Assembly (NCBI RefSeq): GCF_008802355.1
Contig: NZ_VZRA01000005.1
Coordinates: 1-63,209, forward strand
Direction: 5' to 3'
Length of the DNA: 63,209 nt
Source of the DNA: Oryzomonas sagensis
Lineage (GTDB): Bacteria > Desulfobacterota > Desulfuromonadia > Geobacterales > Pseudopelobacteraceae
Both the position numbers and the translations under genes were made by a program. Shown here piece by piece: positions 18,693 to 28,493 of this stretch (positions are counted from its first letter, which is position 1; each line of letters starts with the position of its first letter). The notes below the pieces were generated by a model that searched no databases, was not told where the DNA came from, and saw only the letters and a program-made list of their open reading frames with translations.

Positions 18693-18696
18693 TTCA

Positions 18697-18731
18697 AAAA
18701 AAGAGTACCCGCATCCGGGTACTCTTTTTTC
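18697..18731. terminator. Strong bidirectional terminator after tRNA-Asp copy 2
   Basis: A perfect nine-pair stem GAGTACCCG/CGGGTACTC with a four-base loop is flanked by A and T runs on both sides. Confidence 0.85.
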
Positions 18732-18750
18732 CATAAAGAGCCCGTATCCC

Positions 18751-19221
18751 ATGCACGAAGAGCCCTCCTATTCGTCGTCCGTTGTCAAAAACGCTCCCCT
18801 CCCCTTTCACATGCCGGACTGGATTGCCTTGGCCCCCTTTGAAACGCACCTCGGGATGAACATCGATGAAGCCGGCAACGGCAGAGCGGTGCTTTCCATG
18901 CCGTTCCGCGTGGCCCATTGCCAAGGTGCGGGGCTCATGCACGGCGGAGCAATAACCTCACTGGCCGATACGGCCCTCGCCATTGCCATCAAGACCCTCC
19001 TTCCCGAGGGGACCATCTTTGCAACCATCGACATGTCCATGACCTTCAAACATCCGATCCGCTGGGGCACGATACGGGGGATTGCCGAGGTGATCGACAG
19101 GACCGAACGGGACATTACCGGCACGGTGGCCATCGTGGACGAGGAGGGGGTTACGGCCGCCACCTGTAGAGCCCATTTCCGTGTCAAACGGCATCAGACC
19201 ACCTCTGTTTCCCAAGGCTGA
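18751..19221 (+). CDS. PaaI-type hotdog-fold thioesterase
   Basis: About 156 residues. The segment GLMHGGAITSLADTALAIA contains the HGG-x-D pattern of PaaI/HGG-motif acyl-CoA thioesterases, and ATIDMSMTFKHPIRWGTI is the second conserved strand pair. It would hydrolyse acyl- or aryl-CoA esters in the cytoplasm; the substrate is unknown. The ATG at 18751 is the best family start. The first 25 residues are a non-conserved extension. Confidence 0.82.
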   Translation: MHEEPSYSSSVVKNAPLPFHMPDWIALAPFETHLGMNIDEAGNGRAVLSMPFRVAHCQGAGLMHGGAITSLADTALAIAIKTLLPEGTIFATIDMSMTFKHPIRWGTIRGIAEVIDRTERDITGTVAIVDEEGVTAATCRAHFRVKRHQTTSVSQG

Positions 19222-19600
19222 TACGCGGCATCATCCCCACTAAAACCAAAAATAGCTTTGAGTTCCGAACACAAACGCCACCCACGCTCCATGTTTGCTG
19301 TTGGTGTGGATTTCCCTGGATGGGTCGAGTGGGAACACGGGGCGTGGCAGGACGCTGCCGTGGATGTGCGACAGGAGGGCAGGAGTGCATGGGTGACTGT
19401 CCCGCACTTTTGACAAGGTGAACTGTGCAGGTTTAACACCCATGCATTTTGGGGAGTACGACGGACAAACCAGCAACGCATTCCGTTGCTGGTTTTCGCC
19501 GATGATGCTGTGCTTTTCTCTGGGTATCCCTGCGTCTTGTGCCTCCGGGGCACATGCTTTTTCTCAGGTTCTTGTCATCCTGCGTGCCAATGCCGTACCG
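19222..19600. other. Intergenic region with hairpin
   Basis: No convincing gene. A 12-pair hairpin (AAACCAGCAACG/CGTTGCTGGTTT, 19467-19496) is followed by T residues on the plus strand and could be a terminator. Several short frames here have no recognisable protein features. Confidence 0.45.
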
Positions 19601-20572
19601 TTATTTGAAGCTGACCCTGAGCCCCTTTTCCGTAGGCTTGACCTCATACTTCGGAAACGGAGAACTGCCGGCGTCGAGGACAATACGCACATGGTTGGGA
19701 TAACGTCCGACCCTGATCTGGTCGAGGCCGAATCGGCGGACCGGAATACTCTTTACGCTCAATGAGGCGGTCGCTCCGGGCACGTCGATGGCCAGGCGAT
19801 TCGGTTGGGCCAGCTTTAGCTGCTCAAAAGACTCCAGGCTGCCGTTGGCTTCAACGTCAATAGAGGTCGTTCCCACCTTTATTGCCGTAATCACCGTCTG
19901 TCTGCGGGGCGCAGCCAAAACAGGCACCACCGGTTCGAGCTTGGCGGAAGCGCCGGGGGCGGTGACGGGTGCGACGGCAAGGAGGGCGGGCTTGTCCGGT
20001 TCTTTAACCGCTGGCTGGTCCTTCACGGGGGCCGCAGGAGGTTCATCGAGCCCAAGCGGGTCCGCTTCCTTCTCCAGCGCCGCCGGAACCGCAGAAGCAG
20101 CCCCGGCAGACGGCGATGGCGCAGCAGGAGCGGATTCGACGGCAAGGTTGGCCGGCTTTACGGCATTCCTGTCAGCCGGCTTGCCGCCGCTGAAAACGAC
20201 ACTCAACTTCTTCCGATCTGCCGTAGCCGTGACGGCAATATCGGCCTCGGCCACGAGGTTGAAAATCAGCCGGCTGACCACCATCCCGGCAATCTGCGCT
20301 TTATCAACGCTGATACTGGAAACGGCCCCCTTGTTGACGACGATCAGAGGTTCCACCTTTTCCGGGTCGGCATCGGCGATGTCCACCACCGCCCGGGCCT
20401 GTCCCGGTATCTTGTAATAGGTGTAGGTCAGAGGGATGTCGGCCAGGATTTCCACCATCAGATCACTTCCCGCAACCACCGGTTTGACGTCCAGAAGTTC
20501 CGCCGCAACAGCAGAAACCGCAGACACGGCGATGACCAACATGGACAGAACAATGACGACCCGACGTTTCAT
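19601..20572 (-). CDS. AMIN-domain exported protein
   Basis: About 323 residues: a signal peptide (MKRRVVIVLSMLVIAVSAVSAVAA), an N-terminal AMIN-like strand repeat (LLDVKPVVAGSDLMVEI ... VVDIADAD), a Pro/Ala-rich linker and a second AMIN domain at the C-terminus (ITAIKVGTTSIDVEANGS ... NHVRIVLDAG). AMIN domains localise periplasmic machines, such as type IV pilus secretins, to the envelope. The specific partner is unknown. GGAGGGGTAGC precedes ATG 20572. Confidence 0.75.
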   Translation of the reverse strand: MKRRVVIVLSMLVIAVSAVSAVAAELLDVKPVVAGSDLMVEILADIPLTYTYYKIPGQARAVVDIADADPEKVEPLIVVNKGAVSSISVDKAQIAGMVVSRLIFNLVAEADIAVTATADRKKLSVVFSGGKPADRNAVKPANLAVESAPAAPSPSAGAASAVPAALEKEADPLGLDEPPAAPVKDQPAVKEPDKPALLAVAPVTAPGASAKLEPVVPVLAAPRRQTVITAIKVGTTSIDVEANGSLESFEQLKLAQPNRLAIDVPGATASLSVKSIPVRRFGLDQIRVGRYPNHVRIVLDAGSSPFPKYEVKPTEKGLRVSFK

Positions 20573-20680
20573 GCTACCCCTCCTCCAAAAGTAGTAGTAA
20601 CACCTTCCCACTGCGCCACAGATATGATAATGTGATTGTATATCATACTTTTTCGGAACTTTCCCAGACCTTATCACGCT

Positions 20681-21415
20681 ATGGCACATTCATACATACC
20701 CGACACCCCCGAGCCGGAAACGGCTTGCGCCCCCCACAAGCCGTGGATGGGGTATGCATTGGCAACTTCGCTCATGCTGCACCTGCTGGCCGTTGTCTTC
20801 ATCTTTGCCGCCGGGGGTGCAGTCCGAAGCATTCCGGCCGTAAGCGGCATACTGGTCGAAAACGTCACGTTTGCTCCGACAATCAGTCCGGCCAAACAGG
20901 CGGAGCCCGTGCCAGCCCCTGCGCCATCCGAGCCCCCCCGGCAACCGGATGCCTCACAAGACGTCCCTCCCCTTCAGGCTTCCTCTGCTGCGCAGACAGC
21001 GGCCCCGGAAAAGGCTTCCGAGGGAATGAAGGAGTTGATGGCCACCCCTCTCGGGCTTGGTATGACCTATGGATATATCAGCAGTTTGGCGGAAGGCCGC
21101 TCGCTTCGCGAGGATATCCGGGGATATTATTTCGAAGTGGTGGAGAAGATTAATCGCGAATGGTGGAAACGGGCCGATGGCCTGAAAGAGCCGATCCGCC
21201 GGGATGGGATCATCGAACTGTACGTACAGCCCGACGGCTCCATCATCTCCCAAAGGATCTATCAGGGAACCGGATCGCGGGAGGCCGATCAGGTACTCCA
21301 GGATGTCATCAAGGCGGTGGCTCCCCTACCGCCCCTGCCGGCCAGCTTTGATCAGAAGGTGTTCCTGGCGCCCCTTAAAATAAAGGCGCCCTCCACTCTT
21401 TTCAGCATTAAATAA
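20681..21415 (+). CDS. TonB-family C-terminal domain protein
   Basis: About 244 residues with one N-terminal membrane anchor (YALATSLMLHLLAVVFIFAAG), a Pro-rich periplasmic stretch and a C-terminal TonB-like domain (IIELYVQPDGSIISQRIYQGTG ... VAPLPPLPASF). Such proteins transmit proton-motive force to outer-membrane transporters, or are stand-alone TonB/TolA relatives. No exbB/exbD lies nearby. The start is uncertain; 20681 and an ATG 15 codons upstream are both possible. Confidence 0.72.
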   Translation: MAHSYIPDTPEPETACAPHKPWMGYALATSLMLHLLAVVFIFAAGGAVRSIPAVSGILVENVTFAPTISPAKQAEPVPAPAPSEPPRQPDASQDVPPLQASSAAQTAAPEKASEGMKELMATPLGLGMTYGYISSLAEGRSLREDIRGYYFEVVEKINREWWKRADGLKEPIRRDGIIELYVQPDGSIISQRIYQGTGSREADQVLQDVIKAVAPLPPLPASFDQKVFLAPLKIKAPSTLFSIK

Positions 21416-21425
21416 GTAAGCGCGG

Positions 21426-23237
21426 TTATTTCAGCTCAAAGCCCTGCAACTCCTCATCGGAAAACTCAAGAGAGCCGCCGGCATTCTTGAGACGGGCATG
21501 GACGTCCCGAAAATCGGCATTCACCGCGTCAATTTCCGCCATCAGCCCGGCGGCCCCCTCATCGTCCCCCTGCGCCTCCAAAACCAATGCCAGTTCGTAC
21601 TTCACGGCGCAGACATCCTCAAGGTTCAACTCAGGCGTCATCAGGGCATTCAGAATCCCCTGGGCAGCGGCCAATTCCCCCCGTTCGCGCAGACAGGTGG
21701 CTTGCAGCAGGCCGCATGCAATCTTGCGGGCGGGGTCGCCGGCAGCTTGACGAAACTCGTTGAGAGCCTCGTCATACAGTCCCATTTCTTTAAAGGCAAC
21801 CCCCAGATCATAATGGGACTGGGCATCTGAACCGTCCAGGCTGCTGCCGAACCTGACGCTGCGCGGCGTGGGGGAGGTCATCGCCCCATCGTCGAATGGC
21901 TCGGCCCACCCATCGGGGGCACCGGTTTCCTCCTTTTCGGTTGCGGTGTCCTCAAACGGGAAATCGTCGATGTCCACCTCTATTTCTATTTCGCTCTCGT
22001 CGGGCAGCGTTTCACCACCACCGGCACCACTTGAATCGTCGACGGCAGATTCAGCAACGAGCTCGTTCTCATCCGGCATGGAGACGCCGGCATCCCCCCC
22101 CTCAATACCGCTTTCCCAATCCCCTTCTGCGGGGACGTCAACCGGCGCCGGGGGAGCAACGGCATGTGATGAGAGCTTTTGCAACGTCTCGATCTTGGAC
22201 GCCAGGTGGGCCGCTTCGTCAAGCATGCCGACGGCCTCGCAGGCCCTTCGGAGCCCTTCGAGGATGCGGGGGTTTATGGGATCGAGTTCGGCAAGTTTCC
22301 GATAAAGAGCCACCAGTTCGTCAAGCGCACCGGACGAGGCGACCTCCTGCTCATACCGGTCAAGCAGACCGAGGGCTCCTTTGATGTCTTTTTGCTCGGC
22401 ATGACACGCTATCAAACCGGTTTTGGCCGAAACCTCGTCGGGGAAATAGTGCAAAAAATGCTGATAAACCGGCATGAGTCTGTGGGGCTGGTCGAGGCGG
22501 CGGTACGCCCGGACGATCAATTCCCATACCCTCTTATCCCTGGGATTGTTTTTCAGCAACGTTTGAAGCCCGCCAAGCGCTTTTGCGGCGTTCCCCTCTT
22601 CCAGTTGGTTGGCCAGCACCTCGACGATGAATTCCGTCTTCCCGGGGAAAAGCTGCTGAATACGCGTATTCAGATTGGCAAAAGGCCCGCTATCGCCCCG
22701 TTCGTGCAGGAGCAGGGCAAGCTGCTTGAAGAGGGCATAGGATTCCTCCGTTTTACCGGCACGGAAATATGCCTCGGCCAGCTTGAGTTTGATGTTGGCA
22801 TTCTGCTGATCGACATGCTGCATCTTTTCGAGAACCTTGAGCGATTCCGCCGAGTTGGATTCCCGTTCGTAATAATCGTACGCCAGTTTGTATTCGGCCA
22901 GGGCATTGCCGACCAAGCCGTGTTTTTCGTTCAGGCCGGCCAGGGTCAATGTCGTGGTGATGTCGCTGGGGAAAAGTTTCTGCACCTGCTTGTGGACAGC
23001 GATCGCTTTCAGGTAAAAACCGTTCGAGGCGTAATGCTTGCCGATGGTTTCATATTCGGTACGCGCGGCATCGGGCTGGCCGACCTTGACCAAGAGTTCG
23101 GCCAGTTTCTGACGCAGATTGATGGCGGAGGGTTCAAGGGACAAGACCTGCACATAGGCCTTGACGGCTTTATCCAACTGGCCGCGCTGGGTGTATTTTT
23201 GAGCATCTCCTATCAGTTTGTCCTTTGGTGAACTCAC
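21426..23237 (-). CDS. Tetratricopeptide-repeat protein
   Basis: A 603-residue soluble protein with TPR units in the first 350 residues (for example AVKAYVQVLSLEPSAINLRQKLAELL), an acidic low-complexity linker (residues about 370-460, rich in Asp/Glu) and further TPRs at the C-terminus (HYDLGVAFKEMGLYDEALNEF). No signal peptide, so it is cytoplasmic and probably a scaffold. GTG 23237 is preceded by AAAGGAATT. Function is unknown. Confidence 0.75.
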   Translation of the reverse strand: MSSPKDKLIGDAQKYTQRGQLDKAVKAYVQVLSLEPSAINLRQKLAELLVKVGQPDAARTEYETIGKHYASNGFYLKAIAVHKQVQKLFPSDITTTLTLAGLNEKHGLVGNALAEYKLAYDYYERESNSAESLKVLEKMQHVDQQNANIKLKLAEAYFRAGKTEESYALFKQLALLLHERGDSGPFANLNTRIQQLFPGKTEFIVEVLANQLEEGNAAKALGGLQTLLKNNPRDKRVWELIVRAYRRLDQPHRLMPVYQHFLHYFPDEVSAKTGLIACHAEQKDIKGALGLLDRYEQEVASSGALDELVALYRKLAELDPINPRILEGLRRACEAVGMLDEAAHLASKIETLQKLSSHAVAPPAPVDVPAEGDWESGIEGGDAGVSMPDENELVAESAVDDSSGAGGGETLPDESEIEIEVDIDDFPFEDTATEKEETGAPDGWAEPFDDGAMTSPTPRSVRFGSSLDGSDAQSHYDLGVAFKEMGLYDEALNEFRQAAGDPARKIACGLLQATCLRERGELAAAQGILNALMTPELNLEDVCAVKYELALVLEAQGDDEGAAGLMAEIDAVNADFRDVHARLKNAGGSLEFSDEELQGFELK

Positions 23238-23499
23238 CGCTGAGAATTCCTTTCGGCCCCTGCTACCGGCAGGGGGCGGAAATCTTTCATAAACATACGC
23301 AAATAGTTAATCAAACGCCCATGACATGTCAAGCATATTAAAGCCACGACGCCCGGCGTTTTGCCGCATCATCCCGCTCAATTACATTTTGACATGGCCA
23401 GAGAAATACAGTAGGCTGAAACACTTTAAATGAGTGGACGTTAGGGGCGGTCAGCCGTCGTATTCATCTGCATATTCTGGAATATTCCGGAGACAAACA

Positions 23500-24462
23500 A
23501 TGCGTTTCTTACCCAAAGCGAACCCACTGTATGAAAAGATACCCGCCCGCAAGGTCGTGCCTTCCGAGGTGCTGAACAAGCTGGCCAAGGGCGGCTTTTC
23601 CGGTTATCTCAGGTATACTGATACGGATTTCGAGGCGGATTGCATCTTTATCAAGGGGGCACTGATCTGTGTCAGCTCCAGTGATGGGGAGAAGGAGCGA
23701 ACCGGCTTCGAAGCGTTTACACTGCTGTTTGACAAAATTCTCTCTTCCGGCGGCGAGATCAACATCTATCGTATGACGGCCGATTTGGCCGTATGCGCCC
23801 ACGCGCTGCTTCTGGGCGGCAAACTGTTGCACGGCAGTGAGGTGCGCCAAATAGACATGAAAGAAACACTGGCCCAGCTCAGGAGCCAGGGGCTCAACGG
23901 CGTGGTCCGTTTCTACACGGCAGAACGCTCCGCCATGATCTTCTACAAGGACGGCCAGCCGATCGGTTATTACCACGACGAGGCAAGAACCGTCGAGGCG
24001 TCTCCCGAAGAATCGCGCACTGTTGCGGCGCTTCCGGGGGCGCTGGTGGATGTCTGCTCCACCAAACCGATGGAGGAGTTGCTGCGGTACAATCTGCTGA
24101 AGATGGTCAACCTCGATAAGCTGTGGGAAGCAGCCAAGGCCCGCCAGACGATCCTCCCAAAAGAGACACATTTTGAGCAGCAGGGGGCGGGCGCGAAGGC
24201 CGGGCTGGATGACGGGCGGCTCCAGGCGCTGGTGGAGGATCTCAAGGAAATCGCCGCGGCGTACCTCTCCAAGGAGGGGCGCGTCGCCGTCGAAAGGGGC
24301 CTGCAAAAGGCCGGTGGCAACCGAATCCTCTCCGACGACGAAAAAAGCGAGGCCTTCATCACCCTGTTTGAAGGCGAAGCCAGACGCATTGACAGCAATA
24401 CCCGCATTGACGAGATGATCGATCTGATGAGATCGGAAATAGCAGGGCGCCTGGCAGTATAA
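23500..24462 (+). CDS. Uncharacterised DUF4388-like signalling protein
   Basis: About 320 residues and no membrane segment. Two successive modules in the first 200 residues (GGFSGYLRYTDTDFEADCIFIKGALICV and QGLNGVVRFYTAERSAMIFYKDGQPIGYY) look like the small beta modules of DUF4388 or PATAN-type proteins, which are linked to response regulators. The C-terminus is helical. I cannot assign a function. CCGGAGACAAACA precedes ATG 23500. Confidence 0.6.
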   Translation: MRFLPKANPLYEKIPARKVVPSEVLNKLAKGGFSGYLRYTDTDFEADCIFIKGALICVSSSDGEKERTGFEAFTLLFDKILSSGGEINIYRMTADLAVCAHALLLGGKLLHGSEVRQIDMKETLAQLRSQGLNGVVRFYTAERSAMIFYKDGQPIGYYHDEARTVEASPEESRTVAALPGALVDVCSTKPMEELLRYNLLKMVNLDKLWEAAKARQTILPKETHFEQQGAGAKAGLDDGRLQALVEDLKEIAAAYLSKEGRVAVERGLQKAGGNRILSDDEKSEAFITLFEGEARRIDSNTRIDEMIDLMRSEIAGRLAV

Positions 24463-24490
24463 CCGGTGGACCGCGTGCTGACGGGAGCAG

Positions 24491-25129
24491 ATGGTGCACT
24501 TCCAGCAACTACTCAAAGAGTATCTCCAACTCCACGGTTATTGGGTCCTGTTCGTCGGCACCTTTCTCGAGGGGGAGGCGATCCTGATCATGGCGGGATT
24601 TTTGGCGTTCCAGGGGTATCTGAATGTGGCCGGCGTCATTCTCACCTCATGGGCCGGCTCTTTCCTCGGTGATCAGTGTTACTTCTACCTCGGCCGGTTC
24701 AGAGGCAAGAGTCTGCTGCGACGGTTTCACCCGGTTGCCCGTAAATTTCGCGAAGCGCTCCGCCTGATCGAACAGTACGGATCGTTCGTGGCCTTCATCT
24801 CACGTTACACCTACGGATTTCGCATCGTGCTCCCCATCATCCTCGGCATCACGAGCCTGACGCCCCGGACATTCCTCTGGATCAACCTGTTGAGCGCCCT
24901 CTCCTGGGCGGCCGTCTTCTCGCTGGCCGGCTACCTGTTCGGCAAAAGCGCCGCGCTGGTGCTGGACGATGTGGGCAAATACGAGCAGTACCTGATGCTG
25001 GCGCTGGTGGGATTCATCATTATGACCTGGTGCTTTCACGCCTACCACGGCTTCAAACTGAAAGGGCCGGTCCGGCAGCGACTTGCCAGGATGCGCGCTC
25101 TGCAGAAAGCAAGGAAAACGACCTTATGA
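24491..25129 (+). CDS. DedA-family membrane protein
   Basis: 212 residues with five or so hydrophobic segments. The family signature appears as FVGTFLEGEAILIMAGFLA, GSFLGDQCYFYLGRFRG and FISRYTYGFRIVLPIILG. DedA proteins are linked to lipid (undecaprenyl phosphate or phosphatidylethanolamine) flipping. The stop overlaps trmJ by four bases. Confidence 0.85.
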   Translation: MVHFQQLLKEYLQLHGYWVLFVGTFLEGEAILIMAGFLAFQGYLNVAGVILTSWAGSFLGDQCYFYLGRFRGKSLLRRFHPVARKFREALRLIEQYGSFVAFISRYTYGFRIVLPIILGITSLTPRTFLWINLLSALSWAAVFSLAGYLFGKSAALVLDDVGKYEQYLMLALVGFIIMTWCFHAYHGFKLKGPVRQRLARMRALQKARKTTL

Positions 25130-25869
25130 AATCCATTTTGGACAGTATTTCCATCGTGCTGGTGGAACCGCAGTCGCCCGGCAACGTCGGCATGGCCTGC
25201 CGCGCCATGAAAAACATGGGGCTTTCCCGGCTGCGGCTGGTCAAGGGGTGCGACCGGTTCCACCCCGAATCCCTCAAATTCGCCGTTGCGGCCAAAGACC
25301 TGCTGGAACAGGCGGTGGTATTCCCCGACCTTGCCTCCGCCCTGGCCGACTGCACCCTGACCGTCGGCACCACCCGCCGTCACGGCAAGTATCGCCAGGA
25401 GATCCTCTCGCCGACGGAGGTGGCCGCCAACCTCAAGGAGCAGGCCGGCCCGGATTGCCGGGCGGCAATCGTCTTTGGCCGGGAAGACAGCGGGCTGACC
25501 ACCGAAGAGTTGTCGCTCTGCCGTTGGCATGCCACCATCCCTTCAGCCGATGATTACGGTTCCCTCAACCTGGCTCAGGCGGTCCTGGTGTTCTGCTACG
25601 AACTGGGCAAGGCCGGTTCGCCTCCCGGTGGGGGCCGCACGGCACCGCTGGCGACGTCGGAGGAGATGGAGTCTTTTTTTGGCCAACTGAGTTCCTGCCT
25701 GCTGAAGATCGGCTTTCTCAACGAGCAAAACCCGGAGCATATCATGCGCTCCATGAGGAGGATATTTTTCCGGGCCGAACTCGACAGCCGCGAGGTTTCC
25801 ATTCTGCGGGGCGCCGTCTCCCAGATCGACTGGGCCAGCAGTGATTTCGACGGCAGGAAACGGCCGTGA
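25126..25869 (+). CDS. trmJ: tRNA/rRNA 2'-O-methyltransferase, TrmJ-like (SpoU family)
   Basis: A 247-residue SPOUT methyltransferase: IVLVEPQSPGNVGMACRAMKN (motif 1), AAIVFGREDSGLTTEEL (motif 2) and IPSADDYGSLNLAQAVLV (motif 3), the exact TrmJ layout. TrmJ modifies position 32 of tRNAs. The C-terminal helical region after residue 180 is the usual extension. It starts in an ATGA overlap with dedA and shares bases with the SemiSWEET start. Confidence 0.9.
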   Translation: MKSILDSISIVLVEPQSPGNVGMACRAMKNMGLSRLRLVKGCDRFHPESLKFAVAAKDLLEQAVVFPDLASALADCTLTVGTTRRHGKYRQEILSPTEVAANLKEQAGPDCRAAIVFGREDSGLTTEELSLCRWHATIPSADDYGSLNLAQAVLVFCYELGKAGSPPGGGRTAPLATSEEMESFFGQLSSCLLKIGFLNEQNPEHIMRSMRRIFFRAELDSREVSILRGAVSQIDWASSDFDGRKRP

Positions 25870-26135
25870 ACCTGGACCCGACGCTCCTCGGACTGGTTGC
25901 CGGCACCATGACCAGTATAGCGGCCGTCCCCCAGGTTATAAAAACCCTGCGCACCCGTCATGCCCGGGACATCTCCGTCTGGCAACCGCTCTTGCTCTCC
26001 ATCGGCGTTGCCCTCTGGATCGTTTACGGTATGCTTATCCATAATCTGCCGCTGATCGTGGCCAATATTGTTCCGTTGGCGTGCAACGCCCTGCTCATCG
26101 GCCTGAAGCTCCACTATGGCAACGACGCCGCTTGA
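25866..26135 (+). CDS. SemiSWEET half-transporter (PQ-loop/MtN3)
   Basis: An 89-residue membrane protein with three helices, LLGLVAGTMTSIAAVPQVIK carrying the PQ motif and ISVWQPLLLSIGVALWIVYG carrying the second conserved helix. SemiSWEETs work as homodimers moving sugars across the inner membrane. The start is GTG in a GTGA overlap with trmJ. Substrate unknown. Confidence 0.85.
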   Translation: MNLDPTLLGLVAGTMTSIAAVPQVIKTLRTRHARDISVWQPLLLSIGVALWIVYGMLIHNLPLIVANIVPLACNALLIGLKLHYGNDAA

Positions 26136-26177
26136 CGGGGCCCACATTTCATCACCTAGCATAAATGGAGGAACACC

Positions 26178-26762
26178 ATGAAGAGAATCGTCGCGAAGCT
26201 GCCCATCCTGCTGCTGTTGACGCTTTTGTCCGGCTGCGGCTACAACACCATGCAGGCCAACGAGGAAGCGGTCGTGGCCGCCTGGGGCAACGTGGAATCG
26301 TCCTATCAACGCCGGGCCGACCTGATCCCCAACCTGGTGGAAGTGGTCAAGGGATACGCCAAACATGAAGCCGATACGCTCAAGGCGGTCACCGAGGCCC
26401 GTGCCAAGGTCGGCTCCATGCAGGTCAGCAAGGATGTCCTCAACAATCCCGAGAGCCTGAACAAGTTTCAAAAGGCCCAGGGCGAACTCTCCGGCGCCCT
26501 CTCCCGCCTGATGGTCGTGGTGGAGAAATACCCGGACCTGAAGGCGAACCAGAACTTCATGGACCTGCAGAAGCAACTCGAAGGGACCGAGAATCGCATC
26601 AACGTGGCCCGTGAGCGCTACAACACGAGCGTGCAGGTCTTCAACACCAGCATCCGCACCTTTCCCAATTCGCTTACCAACTCGCTGTTGCTGCACTTGA
26701 ACCGCAAAGAGGCGTTCAAGGCGGAAGAAGGGGCAAAAACGGCGCCAAAGATCAAGTTTTAG
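26178..26762 (+). CDS. LemA-family lipoprotein
   Basis: 194 residues beginning with a lipobox (LLLLTLLSGCGYN). It has the LemA signature NEEAVVAAWGNVESSYQRRADLIPNLVEVVKGYAKHE (N-terminal helix) and ENRINVARERYN. Role in the family is unknown. The downstream TPM-domain gene is its usual partner. GGAGGAACACC precedes the ATG. Confidence 0.9.
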   Translation: MKRIVAKLPILLLLTLLSGCGYNTMQANEEAVVAAWGNVESSYQRRADLIPNLVEVVKGYAKHEADTLKAVTEARAKVGSMQVSKDVLNNPESLNKFQKAQGELSGALSRLMVVVEKYPDLKANQNFMDLQKQLEGTENRINVARERYNTSVQVFNTSIRTFPNSLTNSLLLHLNRKEAFKAEEGAKTAPKIKF

Positions 26763-26840
26763 TCCAAACCGTGTCCCGTGCGGCCAGTTCGCCGGAATAA
26801 ACGCACCGCACGGGACAGGGGTGGCAACGGGGGCATTACC

Positions 26841-27728
26841 ATGAGGTTACGCAACATCTTCATACTGGCGCTTCTGGTTCTTCTGCCGCTCCCGTTGCCG
26901 GCCCTCGATGTCCCGCAGCTCAACGGACGGGTCAACGATTATGCCCGGATGCTGTCGCCCGAAACCGTGCGGCAACTGGATCAAAAACTGGCCGCCTTCG
27001 AGCGTGACTCATCCACCCAGATAGCCGTGCTGACCGTCCCCACGCTCCAGGGGGACGACCTGGAACAATTTTCCATCCATGTGGCCGAACAGTGGAAGCT
27101 CGGCCAGAAGGGCAAGGACAACGGTGTGCTGCTGATCCTGGCCCAGGCCGAGCGCAAGGTGCGCATCGAGGTCGGCATGGGGCTCCAGGGGGTGCTGCCG
27201 GACATAACCGCCAGCCATATCATCCGTGACGTCATGCGCCCCTATCTCAAAGCCGACAACTTCGACCAGGGCGTCACCGCCGGCATCGACGCCATCATCT
27301 CCGCGACCAGGGGGGAGTTCACGGCTTCCCCCCAGGATGCGGGCAAACGTGCCCATAAGAAGAGTTCTGCTTCGTTCCCCGTACTTCTGCTGCTGATCGC
27401 TGTCGTGGCCGTCCTGCTCGGCGCGTTTTCCCGCTACCTGAGCGGCCTGGCCGGGGCGGTCGGCCTGCCGTTGGCGGCCTTCCTGGCCTTTCCCGGCCTG
27501 GGCGTGACGATGCTGTTGATCCTGGCCGGCGTCGGCCTCGTGGTGGGATTTCTGCTCAGCCTGCTGTTCTCCGGCATGTTCGGTGGAGGCGGGGGCGGCG
27601 GCTTCTACGGAGGCGGTTGGGGAGGCGGCGGTTTCTATGGCGGGGGGGGAGGCTCATCCGGCGGCGACGACGGTTTTTCCGGCGGGGGCGGCGGCTTCGA
27701 TGGCGGCGGGTCGTCGGATGACTACTGA
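26841..27728 (+). CDS. TPM-domain (YgcG-like) membrane protein
   Basis: About 295 residues: signal peptide, a TPM domain (VNDYARMLSPETVRQLDQKLAAFERDSSTQIAVLTV ... GVLLILAQAERKVRIEVGMGLQGVL), two or three membrane helices near residues 180-250 and a Gly-rich tail ending GGGSSDDY. TPM domains are periplasmic and of uncertain activity. It follows LemA, as in many genomes. ATG 26841 starts the signal peptide. Confidence 0.85.
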   Translation: MRLRNIFILALLVLLPLPLPALDVPQLNGRVNDYARMLSPETVRQLDQKLAAFERDSSTQIAVLTVPTLQGDDLEQFSIHVAEQWKLGQKGKDNGVLLILAQAERKVRIEVGMGLQGVLPDITASHIIRDVMRPYLKADNFDQGVTAGIDAIISATRGEFTASPQDAGKRAHKKSSASFPVLLLLIAVVAVLLGAFSRYLSGLAGAVGLPLAAFLAFPGLGVTMLLILAGVGLVVGFLLSLLFSGMFGGGGGGGFYGGGWGGGGFYGGGGGSSGGDDGFSGGGGGFDGGGSSDDY

Positions 27729-27746
27729 TTCATCCTCGAAAAGTAG

Positions 27747-27875
27747 TTCACCACAAAGACACAAAGGGTGATTTCATTGAGTCATATGACAATTTCGTAA
27801 TTGGCTGGACTCGCGTAGTGAGCGAACGGTTTTCCGCCACTCCCCCTGTGCATCCTTTGTGCTCTTTGTGGTGAA
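27747..27875. repeat. Intergenic inverted repeat (CACAAAG type)
   Basis: TTCACCACAAAGACACAAAGG (27747-27767) faces its near-complement CCTTTGTGCTCTTTGTGGTGAA (27854-27875), enclosing about 86 bases. This looks like a dispersed non-coding repeat with terminal inverted repeats, lying between the TPM gene and ruvA. Confidence 0.6.
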
Positions 27876-27893
27876 TAACTGCCGTCTTTTGGT

Positions 27894-28493
27894 TCATTTC
27901 ATCAGTATCTTCAAAGCCTGCTTGAGCAACTCTTCCACCGTGCCCCCACCTGTGGCGTCAAGTCCCCCCAGGGCCTTGCGCACCTGCGGTTCCTTGTACC
28001 CCAGATTGAGCAGCGCCGAGACGACATCGTCCATGACATCCTCCGCCGGTATCTCCCGTGCCTCGAAGGCCGGGGCTGAAGCCAGATCCAGCTTGCCGGC
28101 TTTGTCCTTCAATTCCAGGGCCAGGCGCTCGGCGGTCTTCTTGCCGATGCCCGGAATTGCGGAGAGTTTGTGGACATCCCCCTGGACGAGGGCCTGGGCA
28201 AGCGGGCCGGGCTGGATGTTGGAGAGGATGTCGCGGGCCATCTTGGGGCCGACGCCCGAGACCGAGATCAGCAGTTGGAAAAAGGATTTTTCCAGGCGGG
28301 TGCGAAAGCCGTAGAGTTGAATGGCGTCCTCACGCACGCTGGTATGGATGTGGAGCGAGGCGGTCCCCCCCTCCTCGGGCAGTTCGTAGTAGGTGGAAAA
28401 GGGGATCAACACCCGATAGCCGACGCCGTGTACGTCGAGGATGATGTGATCCGGCGATTTATAGGCGATAACCCCGGTCAGCAGCGCGATCAT
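27894..28493 (-). CDS. ruvA: Holliday junction branch-migration subunit RuvA
   Basis: 199 residues. The N-terminal OB domain ([28 protein letters not shown]), the two HhH motifs ([40 protein letters not shown]) and the C-terminal RuvB-binding domain are all intact. It holds the four-way junction for RuvB. ATG 28493 overlaps the ruvC stop; GGAGGGAC lies just upstream. ruvB is not in the window. Confidence 0.96.
   Translation of the reverse strand: MIALLTGVIAYKSPDHIILDVHGVGYRVLIPFSTYYELPEEGGTASLHIHTSVREDAIQLYGFRTRLEKSFFQLLISVSGVGPKMARDILSNIQPGPLAQALVQGDVHKLSAIPGIGKKTAERLALELKDKAGKLDLASAPAFEAREIPAEDVMDDVVSALLNLGYKEPQVRKALGGLDATGGGTVEELLKQALKILMK

Noticed and set aside
19194-19553. A 119-residue minus-strand frame in the gap after the thioesterase
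   Set aside because: It overlaps the thioesterase end and a hairpin, has no ribosome site and no recognisable features.
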